NCBI GenBank assembly: GCA_947454485.1
Contig: CANGJJ010000005.1
Location: forward strand, 62,001 to 126,000
DNA from: Beijerinckiaceae bacterium
Lineage (GTDB): Bacteria > Pseudomonadota > Alphaproteobacteria > Rhizobiales > Beijerinckiaceae
Direction of reading: 5' to 3'
DNA: 64,000 bases
The position numbers and the translations under genes are program-made. Position 1 is the stretch's first letter; the number at the start of each line of letters is the position of its first letter. Shown piece after piece: positions 27,793 through 36,835 of this stretch. Under the pieces are notes generated by a model. It did no database searches and was not told the DNA's origin. It worked only from the letters and a program-made list of their open reading frames with translations.

Positions 27793-28497
27793 TCAGGATC
27801 CGAAATAGGCTGAGGCGATGGCCTCGCGGCTGATGGATTGGCTCTCGCCCTCCAAAGTCACACGGCCCTCTTGCAGGCAATAGACACGGCGCGAGGCTTT
27901 CAAAGCCTGCACGACATCCTGTTCGACAATGATGAGCGACATGCCATCGCCCGTGATCTGCGGCAGGCGCTCATAAATCTCGCGCACAATAATTGGCGCA
28001 AGGCCAAGGCTGATCTCGTCACACAGCAAGAGGCGCGGATTGGACATGAGAGCACGGCCAATCGCGACCATTTGCTGCTGCCCGCCCGACAAAGACGTGC
28101 TCGCCTGATGGCGGCGCTCGCGCAGGATCGGGAAGAGTTGATAGACGCGCTCCAAAGACCAAGGGCCTTTGCGACTATAAGCGCCGCCGATCTGCAGATT
28201 TTCTTCAACGCTGAGCGACGAGAATAAACGCCGCCCCTCAGGCACCAAAGCGATGCCCTGACGCAGCAAGTGATGCGCAGGCACGCCGCCAATCGGAGAG
28301 CCCGCAAAAGTCACAGCATCGGGGCGCGCAGCAATGAGGCCCGCGATGGTTTTGAGCAAAGTGCTCTTGCCCGCACCATTGGCGCCGATAATGGCAACGA
28401 CCTCGCCCTCGTCCACGCGCAAGGACACATCAAACAGGGCTTGAAAATCGCCATAGAAGCTGGCGAGCTGCGAGACATTCAGCAGAGGATCACGCAT
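27793..28497 (-). CDS. livF: Branched-chain-type ABC transporter ATP-binding protein
   Basis: About 234 aa from MRDPLLNVSQLASFYGD. Walker A is IGANGAGKSTLLK, the signature LSGGQQQMVAIGRALM and Walker B LLLCDEISLGLAP. Its length is normal for LivF. The start overlaps livG by 8 bp. Confidence 0.94.
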   Translation of the reverse strand: MRDPLLNVSQLASFYGDFQALFDVSLRVDEGEVVAIIGANGAGKSTLLKTIAGLIAARPDAVTFAGSPIGGVPAHHLLRQGIALVPEGRRLFSSLSVEENLQIGGAYSRKGPWSLERVYQLFPILRERRHQASTSLSGGQQQMVAIGRALMSNPRLLLCDEISLGLAPIIVREIYERLPQITGDGMSLIIVEQDVVQALKASRRVYCLQEGRVTLEGESQSISREAIASAYFGS

Positions 28498-29218
28498 CAG
28501 CGGGAATCCCCATATAGATCTCTTGTACCTGCGGGCTGCGAATGACCTGCGCGGGATCACCATCACCGATCAAAGCACCACCATGCAGCACAACGAGGCG
28601 ATCAACGACAGCGGTGAGCGCATGGACGATATGTTCAATCCAGATCAGTGTGACGCCGCTATCTTTGACTTCGCGCACCAGGGCGACGAGTTCGTGGCAT
28701 TCTTCTTCCGTCAGGCCGCCTGCCACTTCATCAAGCAACAAGAGTTGCGGTTCGCTCGCCAGAGCGCGCGCCACTTCGAGCCGCTTACGCTGCAACAAAG
28801 TGAGTGTGCCTGCGGGGCGATTGGCTTGGTCTGCCAAACCACAGCGCGCAATGATCTGCGCACAATCGCGCTCAAGCCCGCTACTGCGCTTGGCGCGACC
28901 AAATTGCGCAGCCACAAGACAATTCTCGAACACACTCATACCGCCGAAAGGCTGGGGGATTTGAAAGGAGCGTGCCAAACCGCGACGACAGCGCGCATCA
29001 GCTGACAAGGAGGTAATGTCCTCGCCTTCAAACACAATGCGCCCCGCATCGGGACGCACAGCGCCGGTGATCATGCCAAAGAGCGTTGTCTTGCCAGCCC
29101 CATTGGGGCCAATCATGCCGAGCGCTTGGCCTTTGGGCACGACAAGATCAATACCTCCGGCCACAACGACGGCGCCGAACCTCTTTTCAAGTCTCTTGAG
29201 TTCGAGGAGCGGCGCCAT
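28490..29218 (-). CDS. livG: Branched-chain-type ABC transporter ATP-binding protein
   Basis: 242 aa. Walker A is IGPNGAGKTTLFG and Walker B LLLLDEVAGGLTEEE. The usual LSGG signature is replaced by GTLTLLQRKRLEVARAL, a degenerate C-loop that occurs in some LivG relatives. It works with LivF as a heterodimeric ATPase. It starts 6 bp after the binding-protein gene. Confidence 0.92.
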   Translation of the reverse strand: MAPLLELKRLEKRFGAVVVAGGIDLVVPKGQALGMIGPNGAGKTTLFGMITGAVRPDAGRIVFEGEDITSLSADARCRRGLARSFQIPQPFGGMSVFENCLVAAQFGRAKRSSGLERDCAQIIARCGLADQANRPAGTLTLLQRKRLEVARALASEPQLLLLDEVAGGLTEEECHELVALVREVKDSGVTLIWIEHIVHALTAVVDRLVVLHGGALIGDGDPAQVIRSPQVQEIYMGIPADA

Positions 29219-29224
29219 CTGTGA

Positions 29225-30499
29225 TCACAAAGACTGCAACTTGCCGCCAACCGGAATCTGCGGCGCGGTTTTGTTCTGAGCGATGATGAGATCAAAGCCC
29301 TTGTCCGTCTTGCGCCACTGACCCGCCACAAGCGGCGTCTTGGTGACATTCTTGACGGGCTGGCCGGTCCATTTCACCGGACCCACAATCGAATTGTAAT
29401 CGGTTGCGATGATCGACTCCAAAATGGACTCAGGCTTCTTGGGGTCTTTGGTGCGCTTGAGCACATCGATCGCGACTTCCCAAAGCGCATGTTGGAAGCC
29501 AATGGGCTGCGTCCAAGGACGACCCGTCGCCTTCGTATAGGCATCGGTCAAATCGCGGCAGCTCTGACCGGTAAGGCTCGACTTGAAGGGATGATTGGGC
29601 GACCACCAGATCTCGCTCGACAGGCCATCACCGCGCGCACCCAGCGATTCAATGACGGAGGGGAAGAGCAGCGCCTTGCCAATCGTCACAATCTTCGGCT
29701 TGAAGCCCTGCTGCGCGCATTGTGCCCAGAAGGTCGCAAAATCCGGCGGGATCATATTGCCCGTAATGATCTCAGCGCCCGCTTGTTTGAAGGCCGTGAT
29801 CTGCGCGGTGAAGTCATTCGACATCGGCTGATAGCGGCCCGGATCAACCAGCTTGAAACCAGCCTGCGCGAGTGCGGGCGGGAAGCCGATCTTCTGATCG
29901 CCCCATGCATTGCCATCCGCATCATTGGGGAAAATACCGCCCACGACTTTGTTGGTCGGCACTGTCTCCCAAAGCGCAAGGAAGCTGCCGATCACATCTT
30001 CCAGACCCCAGAAGAAATGATAAGTCCATTTGAAACCCTTGGCCGGATCGCCCTTGCGGCCGAAGAAATAAGGCTGCCACGGGCAATTGGTGGTGATGCA
30101 AGGCACTTCATTCACTTCAGCCTGATCAGCCACCGGATTGGTTGTCTCAGGCGCAGAAGTTGCCAGCAGAAGATCAACCTTGTTCGACAAGATCAGCTCT
30201 TGCGCGACTTCAGCCGCGCGATTGGAATTGGACTGGCTGTCCTTCGAAATGATCTCGACCTTCCAGTTTTTGCCGCCGCTCTGCACACCATTGGCGAGCA
30301 GCTTCTGGATCTGATCCAGCGTGAAAGCATCCGCCTCACCAAAGCCCGCGAGCGGACCAGTGCGCGCATTCACATAACCAATTTTGAGAACACCTGCGGT
30401 CTGCGCATTGGCAGAGGAGATGATGGCTGGCATGGCCAGAGCGCCCGCGCCCAGCTTCACCGCATCGCGACGTGTCAGAAAAGTTTTATCTGTGCTCAT
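29225..30499 (-). CDS. Periplasmic amino/organic-acid-binding protein (LivK type)
   Basis: 424 aa. The N-terminus has a Tat-like signal (FLTRRDAVKLGAGALAMPAI) ending near SANA. The mature part is a type I periplasmic binding protein (VLKIGYVNARTGPLAGFGEA; LLLATSAPETTNPVADQAEV). It captures the substrate for LivFGHM. It is rich in Trp and Cys-containing segments (ITTNCPWQPYFFG), unlike classical LivJ/K, suggesting a different ligand, probably aromatic. Confidence 0.92.
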   Translation of the reverse strand: MSTDKTFLTRRDAVKLGAGALAMPAIISSANAQTAGVLKIGYVNARTGPLAGFGEADAFTLDQIQKLLANGVQSGGKNWKVEIISKDSQSNSNRAAEVAQELILSNKVDLLLATSAPETTNPVADQAEVNEVPCITTNCPWQPYFFGRKGDPAKGFKWTYHFFWGLEDVIGSFLALWETVPTNKVVGGIFPNDADGNAWGDQKIGFPPALAQAGFKLVDPGRYQPMSNDFTAQITAFKQAGAEIITGNMIPPDFATFWAQCAQQGFKPKIVTIGKALLFPSVIESLGARGDGLSSEIWWSPNHPFKSSLTGQSCRDLTDAYTKATGRPWTQPIGFQHALWEVAIDVLKRTKDPKKPESILESIIATDYNSIVGPVKWTGQPVKNVTKTPLVAGQWRKTDKGFDLIIAQNKTAPQIPVGGKLQSL

Positions 30500-30524
30500 A
30501 TTTCAGCCTCCCCGAAATGTTGAG

Positions 30525-31433
30525 TTAGGCGTCGTCTTTGCGCGCCTTCTTCAAATGCTGAACAACCTTTTGTCGCAGAGCATCTTGTTCCCCTGCGGTC
30601 CACTTTCTGAAGCCCTCGCCAGACTTCATGCCCAGTTTGCCCTCTGCCACCAGCTTTTCAAGATAGGGCGAGGGACCAGGGCGGCTTTCAATGGCGGGCA
30701 GAACCGTCTTGTGGATCGCGAGTGTCAGATCCGTGCCGACAAGGTCAGCATTTTCGAGCGGGCCAAGCACAGCGATCCGTCGGCCAAAACTCGCCTTGAT
30801 AACAGTGTCGACCGTTTCAGCATCGCAGATGCCATTTTCAACGAGCGAAATTGCTTCGCGCCACAGCGCATGTTGCAGACGATTGCCGACAAAGCCGGGC
30901 ACATCTTTCTTCACATGAACAGGCGTCTTGCCGATGGATGTGTGCAGCTCCATCGTAAAATCAATCGTCGCTTGCGAGGTGCGATCTGTGCCGATCACTT
31001 CCACCAGCGGGACAAGGAAAGGCGGGTTCCACCAATGGGTACCCACCGTGCGGGTGCCATCCTTGATATTCGCCATAATGGCCGTGATCGGAATGACCGA
31101 TGTATTGCTGGCAAGGACTGCATCAGCGCGCGCATAGCGCTCAACTTCGGCGAAGAGTTTTTGTTTGACGGCGAGATCTTCCAGCGCGGCTTCCACGACA
31201 AAATCGGCATCGCCCACGCAGTCAGCAATGGTGGATGAGGGCGCCACATTGGCAGCCGCGCCCTCATCTTCATCAAGATCACGCAGATTGGCGGCGATGC
31301 GATCACGCAAACTGGCGAGCGCTTGGGCTGAAGGGTCATAGACCCGCACCTGATGGCCCTGCAGCGCAAAGACTTGCGCAATGCCATGGCCCATCAAACC
31401 TGCGCCCAAGACACCAATTCGCGCTTTGCCCAT
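30525..31433 (-). CDS. 3-hydroxyacyl-CoA dehydrogenase-family protein
   Basis: 302 aa. NAD-binding motif IGVLGAGLMGHGIAQVFALQ, catalytic region ASNTSVIPIT with TVGTHWWNPPFLVPLVEV (His), and the C-terminal domain with DVPGFVGNRLQHALWREA. Family members oxidise 3-hydroxyacyl-CoAs or free 3-hydroxy acids (for example L-carnitine, L-gulonate). As the same operon encodes a beta-keto acid cleavage enzyme, it may supply that keto acid. A free-acid substrate is inferred, not shown. Confidence 0.88.
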   Translation of the reverse strand: MGKARIGVLGAGLMGHGIAQVFALQGHQVRVYDPSAQALASLRDRIAANLRDLDEDEGAAANVAPSSTIADCVGDADFVVEAALEDLAVKQKLFAEVERYARADAVLASNTSVIPITAIMANIKDGTRTVGTHWWNPPFLVPLVEVIGTDRTSQATIDFTMELHTSIGKTPVHVKKDVPGFVGNRLQHALWREAISLVENGICDAETVDTVIKASFGRRIAVLGPLENADLVGTDLTLAIHKTVLPAIESRPGPSPYLEKLVAEGKLGMKSGEGFRKWTAGEQDALRQKVVQHLKKARKDDA

Positions 31434-31445
31434 TCGCCGTCCCCT

Positions 31446-32252
31446 TTAACCTGCTGTGTAACCACCATCCGCATACAGGATGTGGCCGGTGTAGAAATTC
31501 GACGCATTAGAGGCGAGGAACAACAAGGGGCCGGCAAGATCAGAGGCTTCACCCAAACGGCCCTTGGGCACACGGGTGAGGAAACCGCCACGCACTTGCT
31601 TGGCATTGTCGGTGTCTTCGAACATCCATTGCGTCAGCGGCGAGCGGAACACAGTCGGTGCAATGGCATTGACGGTGATGCCGGTCGGGCCCAATTCGCA
31701 ACCCAGCGCCTTGGTAATGCCATCCACCGCTGCCTTCGAGGCGCAGTAAGCCGTATAGCCTGCAGGATGACCCAACAGACCACGCGCAGATGACATCAGC
31801 ACGATCTTGCCGCCATCACCCTGCTTCATCATCTGAGCCGAGCAAGCGCGCGCCATCAGCCATGACTGGGTGACATTGGCATCCATCACATCAAGGAAGC
31901 GCGAAGGTGCCATTTCGGTAATCTTGGCGACATCATTCTTGCCAGAGGCAACAACGAGAATATCGACACGGCCGAAACGCTTCACCGCTGCATCCACAAT
32001 GCCAGCGCAAGCCTCTTCGCTCGAGGGACGCACATTGACGCCCTCGACCTCTGCGCCAAGCGCTGCACAAGCGGCGCTGACTTCATCAAGCTCAGCCTTC
32101 TTGCCAGCGGTGAGCACGAGCTTGGCGCCCGCACCCGCCAAAACCTTGGCGGCGAGCGCACCAAATGCACCCGACGCGCCGGTTACGATCGCCACTTTGC
32201 CCTTCACGGAGAAGAGCGCGAGAGGATCCTTGAGGAAGTCTTCGCTGCTCAT
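31446..32252 (-). CDS. Short-chain dehydrogenase/reductase
   Basis: 268 aa. The cofactor motif is VTGASGAFGALAAKVLAGAG, with the catalytic tyrosine and lysine in YTAYCASKAAVDG and Ser in IVLMSSARG. Classical SDR fold, NAD(P)(H)-dependent, cytoplasmic. The start overlaps the cupin stop by 4 bp, so it is part of the same operon. The substrate is unknown. Confidence 0.9.
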   Translation of the reverse strand: MSSEDFLKDPLALFSVKGKVAIVTGASGAFGALAAKVLAGAGAKLVLTAGKKAELDEVSAACAALGAEVEGVNVRPSSEEACAGIVDAAVKRFGRVDILVVASGKNDVAKITEMAPSRFLDVMDANVTQSWLMARACSAQMMKQGDGGKIVLMSSARGLLGHPAGYTAYCASKAAVDGITKALGCELGPTGITVNAIAPTVFRSPLTQWMFEDTDNAKQVRGGFLTRVPKGRLGEASDLAGPLLFLASNASNFYTGHILYADGGYTAG

Positions 32253-32599
32253 GGCTTATGTCCCGGAGGATAGGGAATGACGACCAGCAAGGTGCAAACT
32301 TCGTTGCTGCGATTGATGATCTCGCGCACTTCATTGGCTGTGATGGTGCAGGAATCGAGCTTCTTCAGCACGGTCTCTTTACCATCCACAATCACGCACA
32401 TCTCACCTTCAAGAACGACATAGATCTTCTCGAAGGGAGTTGAGTCAGGGCCAGCACCACCACCAGGAAGGAAGTAGGACAGACCGACCCATTGATTGGT
32501 CGGCCCGCCGGGCTCAAAGCCCTGCAAGCGAAGGCCCACATTGCCGCGATGATTCACGGCATCATAGGGCTTGGCGTCTTCGATGCGCTTGACGATCAT
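32249..32599 (-). CDS. Small single-domain cupin
   Basis: 116 aa. The cupin barrel is suggested by FLPGGGAGPDSTPFEKIYVVLEGEM, but the usual first motif histidines (HxH) are replaced (G-A-G-P-D), so metal binding is uncertain. It lies between the cyclase and SDR genes with overlaps of 1 and 4 bp, so it is a member of the operon, possibly an accessory or sensing protein. Confidence 0.82.
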   Translation of the reverse strand: MIVKRIEDAKPYDAVNHRGNVGLRLQGFEPGGPTNQWVGLSYFLPGGGAGPDSTPFEKIYVVLEGEMCVIVDGKETVLKKLDSCTITANEVREIINRSNEVCTLLVVIPYPPGHKP

Positions 32600-33441
32600 C
32601 AGAAGCTCTCCCCGCTCTCAATGCGATACTGACCGCGCTTGTCGATCATCGCGACGAGACGAATGATGCAACCATCGCCACGTTCCCAGTTCCACGGGAA
32701 GAAGGCGAAAGTGACGCGCTTGCCGGTGATCTTGTCGAGATCGCCACCGACATTCTCAATGCCAAGAATGCCGTTGTTGAAGAGGATACGATGCACAGGC
32801 TCCCACTCCGGGAAGTCGTCCTTCCAATCACGTCCGCCCGACCACTCGAAATATTCTTCCTTGAGATGGGGCAGCAGCGGACCATTGCGCTGCGGGCCAA
32901 TGGCGGTCGCGAGCGGATGGTCATTGGCCTGCGTGTCATGGCCGACAACCTTGACCTTCTTTTCCACGAACCATTCGCCAGCGGAGGCCACGAAGCCCGG
33001 CGCGCGTGCGAAATAGTCTTCGTTGTCTTCGTAGATATGGTGCCAACCGGTGTTGACGATCACGACGTCGCCGGGGCGCACGACTTTGCCGGCAGCCTTT
33101 TCCAGATCGTCATAGGTGATCGGCTCCCACTTCTTCTTGGGGATCGAGACAACAATGCCCGTGCCGAAGAAGTGCGGCAGCGGCACTTCATTGATGAAGG
33201 GGGTGCCAGCCACGACATGCGCAGGCGCATCAATATGCGTCGTATTGTGCATGGAGGTGGTGATGCGCTGTGACAACACGCCCGACTTGGCCATGTAATG
33301 GATGCGCTCGATCTTCACATCCTCGAAATAAGGCCAATTCGGTGATTGATAGCCGAAGCGATGCGAGAGATTGTAGAATTCCAGACCCATCGAATTGTCG
33401 AGATTGTCCTCGAAGTCGATGCCGCGAATCTTGATCGTCAT
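32599..33441 (-). CDS. Cyclase-family metal hydrolase (kynurenine formamidase/isatin hydrolase-like)
   Basis: 280 aa. The family metal motif HxxTHxDxPxH appears as MHNTTHIDAPAHV. Other conserved parts are GDVVIVNTGWHH and VVGHDTQANDH. Such enzymes open N-acyl or lactam rings or hydrolyse formamides. It is the first gene of the long minus-strand operon and is divergent from the decarboxylase/LigAB arm across a 117-bp gap. Confidence 0.88.
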   Translation of the reverse strand: MTIKIRGIDFEDNLDNSMGLEFYNLSHRFGYQSPNWPYFEDVKIERIHYMAKSGVLSQRITTSMHNTTHIDAPAHVVAGTPFINEVPLPHFFGTGIVVSIPKKKWEPITYDDLEKAAGKVVRPGDVVIVNTGWHHIYEDNEDYFARAPGFVASAGEWFVEKKVKVVGHDTQANDHPLATAIGPQRNGPLLPHLKEEYFEWSGGRDWKDDFPEWEPVHRILFNNGILGIENVGGDLDKITGKRVTFAFFPWNWERGDGCIIRLVAMIDKRGQYRIESGESF

Positions 33442-33486
33442 ATCCAGAGACCTCCCAATGGTGTTGACCCGTGATGTGGTGCAACT

Positions 33487-33504
33487 GTATCAATATGCGG
33501 ATAC
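33487..33504. promoter_or_regulatory. Candidate operator, GTATC-N8-GATAC
   Basis: A perfect 5-bp inverted repeat lies in the 117-bp gap between the divergent cyclase and decarboxylase operons. GntR- or IclR-type sites look like this, but the half-sites are short and chance is possible. Confidence 0.3.
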
Positions 33505-33558
33505 GCTAGCAAGGGCTCGAACACTCACCCAGCCCAGAACGCGACAGGGATAAACGCC

Positions 33559-34509
33559 ATGAAGAAGATCGCCCTCGAAGAGCACTTTATGTCACCGGGT
33601 CTTGTTGACTACTGGCAAGCCACGATGGCCGATGTGCCGCGTCCGATCTACGACAAAATCTTCGCGGCCTTGACCGATTTCGACGATATTCGCCTGAAAG
33701 CGATGGATTCTGCCGGCATCGAAAAGGCGGTCCTGTCGGTCGCTGGCCCCGGTGTGCAGGTTGAGCCCAATGTGGCTGCCGCCAACAAAGCTGCTGCTGA
33801 AGCAAATGATTTTCTGGCCGAGAAAATCGCCCGCCATCCGACCCGTTACGAGGGCTTCGCGCATATTGCGCTGCAAGATCCAAATGCTGCAGCGCGGGAG
33901 CTCGAGCGCTGCGTGAAAATGGGCTTCAAAGGCGCCATGATTAACGGCCATTCGCTCGGCCATTATCTCGACGAGCGCCAGTTCGATCCCTTCTGGGCGA
34001 AAGCTGAGGAGCTCGGCGCGCCGATCTATCTGCACCCTGCCGATCCCGTCGAACAATATGCCACCTATGGCAACTATAATGAGATCAAGCGCGCCACCTG
34101 GGGCTGGGGCGTCGAGACCGGCACCCATACGTTGCGCATGATCTTTGGCGGCGTCTTTGACCGCTTCCCCAAGGCGCTTTTGCTGCTGGGACATCTTGGC
34201 GAGTCGCTGCCCTATATGCTCTGGCGCATCGACAGCCGCGCCAAACTCTATGGTGTTGAGCTGAAGCGCGAGCCCTCCGACTACATTCGCAACAATATCG
34301 CGGTGACGATCTCGGGCATGTATTCGCCTGAGCCACTGCACTGCGCCGTCTCTGCCCTTGGCGCCTCGCGCGTCATGTTCTCGGCCGACTTCCCCTTCGA
34401 AGACATCAAGGAAGCAGGCCACTTCATGGATGATGTCGCCATCGATACTGAGCTGCGCGAAGCCATCGCCTGGCGCAATGCGGCCCGCATTCTCAACATC
34501 AAGATGTAA
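33559..34509 (+). CDS. Amidohydrolase-family (de)carboxylase, resorcylate/dihydroxybenzoate type
   Basis: 316 aa. The N-terminus KIALEEHFMSP is typical of the ACMSD-like amidohydrolases including gamma-resorcylate, 2,3-dihydroxybenzoate and 5-carboxyvanillate decarboxylases. Further metal and catalytic positions are in IYLHPADPV, LLLGHLGESLPYMLWRID and MFSADFPFED. It probably removes a ring carboxylate without a cofactor. It is followed by ligA/ligB-like genes, which fits decarboxylation before ring cleavage. Confidence 0.9.
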   Translation: MKKIALEEHFMSPGLVDYWQATMADVPRPIYDKIFAALTDFDDIRLKAMDSAGIEKAVLSVAGPGVQVEPNVAAANKAAAEANDFLAEKIARHPTRYEGFAHIALQDPNAAARELERCVKMGFKGAMINGHSLGHYLDERQFDPFWAKAEELGAPIYLHPADPVEQYATYGNYNEIKRATWGWGVETGTHTLRMIFGGVFDRFPKALLLLGHLGESLPYMLWRIDSRAKLYGVELKREPSDYIRNNIAVTISGMYSPEPLHCAVSALGASRVMFSADFPFEDIKEAGHFMDDVAIDTELREAIAWRNAARILNIKM

Positions 34510-34595
34510 GCGATCTGTCGCAAGTCTGAGCTTTGGGCGGTGTATTCCTCTTGCAGGGATGCGCCGCCCTTTGCACAATAGCGCAGGAGGATCCC

Positions 34596-34844
34596 ATGAG
34601 CGCCTATGCCCTCAATAAACTGCTGCGGCAGGTCAACCAGAACCCCGCGATCCGCGAGCGCTTCTTTGCCGACCGCGCAGCGGTTGCAGCTGACTTTGAT
34701 CTGACTGAGGCTGAGCGCGAGGCGCTCCTGAGCCAAGATGTCGGCGCGCTCTACAAATTGGGCGTGCATGGATTGATCCTGCGTCCCTTCACCCTGCTCC
34801 AGCAAATGCCGGAGCCTGATTATCTGACCGCTATCAGGGGCTGA
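34596..34844 (+). CDS. LigA-like extradiol dioxygenase alpha subunit
   Basis: 82 aa from ATG 34596 after an AGGAGG site; the ORF-track start is 21 codons upstream. The all-helical sequence LNKLLRQVNQNPAIRERFFA with LSQDVGALYKLGVHGLILRP matches the small LigA fold of protocatechuate 4,5-dioxygenase. The alpha subunit caps the active site of LigB. It lies 2 bp before the LigB-like gene. Confidence 0.9.
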   Translation: MSAYALNKLLRQVNQNPAIRERFFADRAAVAADFDLTEAEREALLSQDVGALYKLGVHGLILRPFTLLQQMPEPDYLTAIRG

Positions 34845-34846
34845 CC

Positions 34847-35662
34847 ATGCCAATCGTCTACACTTGCGCAGCCAGCCACGCCCCCGGCCTCACCGCTTGG
34901 GCTGATGCGGCACCCGCAGACCAGAAAGCCAAACTCTACAGCGCATTTGAGACCATTCGCGATGAGCTGCAGGCTGCGCGTCCCGATGTGATCTTGCTGC
35001 TAACCTCCGAACATTGGGCCAATTTCTTCGAACATGTCGGCGCCTTTTGCATTGGGCGCGGCGAGACATTCGAAGGCCCGGTTGAGCCTTGGCTCAAAGT
35101 GCCCAAGACAGATGTGAAGGGCGATCCCAAACTCTCCGAGGCTCTGCTTGAGCGCGCTTATGCCAGCGGTTTTGAGCTCAACTTCTCGCATGAAATGCGC
35201 CTTGATCATGGCTCCATGGTGCCGCTGCATTTCCTCACGCCTGAGATGCAGACCAAGGTCGTGCCTTTGATGTTCAACACACTCGCAGCACCGCGCGCAA
35301 CTCCCGCCCGCTGCGTCGGTCTTGGTGAGGCGCTGCGTCCCGTCCTGGAAGCCTGGCCTGAGCGCATCGCCATTGTCGCCACCGGCGGTCTCTCGCATGA
35401 TCCGGGCGAGCGCGGTCATGGTTTCATCGACACAGATTTCGATGCGACCTTTATCGACCGCCTCACCCGCGCTGATCTGCCAGCACTCGCCAGCTATCGT
35501 GATGCAGAGATCATGGCAGCTGGCGCTGGCACGGCTGAATTGCTCGCTTGGCTCTGCATGGCCGGGATTATGGGCCAGACGCAGCCGCGCCTTGTGGCCT
35601 ATGAGGCCGTGAAGCCCTGGGCCACAGGCATTGGCATCATCAGCTATTCGAAAGCTGCCTGA
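34847..35662 (+). CDS. LigB-like class III extradiol ring-cleavage dioxygenase
   Basis: 271 aa. The non-heme iron ligands expected for this class are visible in CAASHAPGLTAW (His), LLTSEHWANFF (His) and further His in HEMRLDHGSMVPLHF and GGLSHDPGERGHGF. With the preceding LigA-like protein it should cleave a catechol-type ring in the meta position using Fe(II) and O2. Protocatechuate or gallate are family substrates; the actual one depends on the decarboxylase product. It is convergent with the next gene. Confidence 0.92.
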   Translation: MPIVYTCAASHAPGLTAWADAAPADQKAKLYSAFETIRDELQAARPDVILLLTSEHWANFFEHVGAFCIGRGETFEGPVEPWLKVPKTDVKGDPKLSEALLERAYASGFELNFSHEMRLDHGSMVPLHFLTPEMQTKVVPLMFNTLAAPRATPARCVGLGEALRPVLEAWPERIAIVATGGLSHDPGERGHGFIDTDFDATFIDRLTRADLPALASYRDAEIMAAGAGTAELLAWLCMAGIMGQTQPRLVAYEAVKPWATGIGIISYSKAA

Positions 35663-36706
35663 TCAGACCTGCGGCGGGGCGACACCATTTTGCTCGGCAA
35701 GTTCGAGCAGCCCCGCCCAGACTTTCGGCGACAGCGGAATGCCCTTGGCGCTGCGCTCAGCAAATGAGGCTGCGCCGCGCTCGCCCGGCAACATGATCGC
35801 GCTATCTGGATCAAGACGCGGCAGCGCTTTCACCACAGCGCCCAATTCGCCCATATCGCGCTTGAACTCATCAAGAGGGCGCAAAGCTGCAATGTCGATG
35901 AGGATCAACATCGCATTGTGACGATGCTTCACCTTGCCGCCCGGACCAATCATTGAGACGAGCAGCGGATTGGCGGCAAGCACGCTGGTGATACATTCGA
36001 ACATGAAAGAAATGCCAGAGCCCTTCGGTCCACCCAGCGGCAACAAAATATCTGCCGTGTTGGGATCGGTTGTCGGCTCGCCCTCTTTCGTCAGCGCGCA
36101 GCCTTCAGGAATGGATTGACCAAGGCGGATCGCTTGCTGCAAGCGGCCATTGGCAATCGTGGAAGTCGCCATATCAAGCACAAGCGGACCATCGAGACTT
36201 GGCACACCAATCGCCATCGGGCTTGTGGCAAGGCTTTTCACCTTCGCGCCGTGATAGGCCATATTCGGCGGGCCGCTGTTGAACACAACGCCCACCAGCC
36301 CCTGCTCTGCCGCCACATGCGCATAATGACCAATCGCGCCCGTATGTGTCGTGGCGCGGATGAGACCAAGCCCGACGCCAAAAGCCTTGGCGCGTTTGAT
36401 ACCTTCTTCGAGCGCCAGTTTCATGGCAACGGGTCCCGGGCAGCGATTTCCCTCAACCACAAACAAAGCGCCCGCTTTGCTCTCGATCTGCGGCACCGCT
36501 TTGGGATCAAGATCCCCATCGCGGATGGTGCGCAGATACATTGAGAGGCGATTGACGCCATGGGAGGAGACGCCGCGCAAATCGGCCCAGACGATCACTT
36601 CAGCCAAAGTGCGCGCATGGGCAGGGATCATGCCCTTGGATTCCAGCAGCGCTGTGGCAAAGGCAATGAGATTGTGCGCAGGCACGCGCATAGGCTGTGA
36701 AGACAC
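35663..36706 (-). CDS. Ldh/MDH-family NAD(P)-dependent oxidoreductase
   Basis: 347 aa, malate/L-lactate dehydrogenase type 2 family (YlbC, ComC, DpkA relatives). Motifs: WADLRGVSSHGVNRLSMYL (catalytic His), TTHTGAIGHYAHVAAEQGLV, LVLDMATSTIANGRLQ and LGGPKGSGISFMFE. Members reduce 2-keto acids or cyclic imino acids. It is convergent with the dioxygenase and divergent from the monooxygenase; it may act late in the same route. Confidence 0.9.
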   Translation of the reverse strand: MSSQPMRVPAHNLIAFATALLESKGMIPAHARTLAEVIVWADLRGVSSHGVNRLSMYLRTIRDGDLDPKAVPQIESKAGALFVVEGNRCPGPVAMKLALEEGIKRAKAFGVGLGLIRATTHTGAIGHYAHVAAEQGLVGVVFNSGPPNMAYHGAKVKSLATSPMAIGVPSLDGPLVLDMATSTIANGRLQQAIRLGQSIPEGCALTKEGEPTTDPNTADILLPLGGPKGSGISFMFECITSVLAANPLLVSMIGPGGKVKHRHNAMLILIDIAALRPLDEFKRDMGELGAVVKALPRLDPDSAIMLPGERGAASFAERSAKGIPLSPKVWAGLLELAEQNGVAPPQV

Positions 36707-36835
36707 GGCAACTCTCCCAATCGAGCTTGATTGCCGGTCTATTCCGAAAGTGGAGGGCCTGGCAACCGCTTGGGTACCTTGCTCCGGCTGCGCTGCATGG
36801 TTAGTTTGCCGCCATCAAGGATGGGGAGTGAGACG

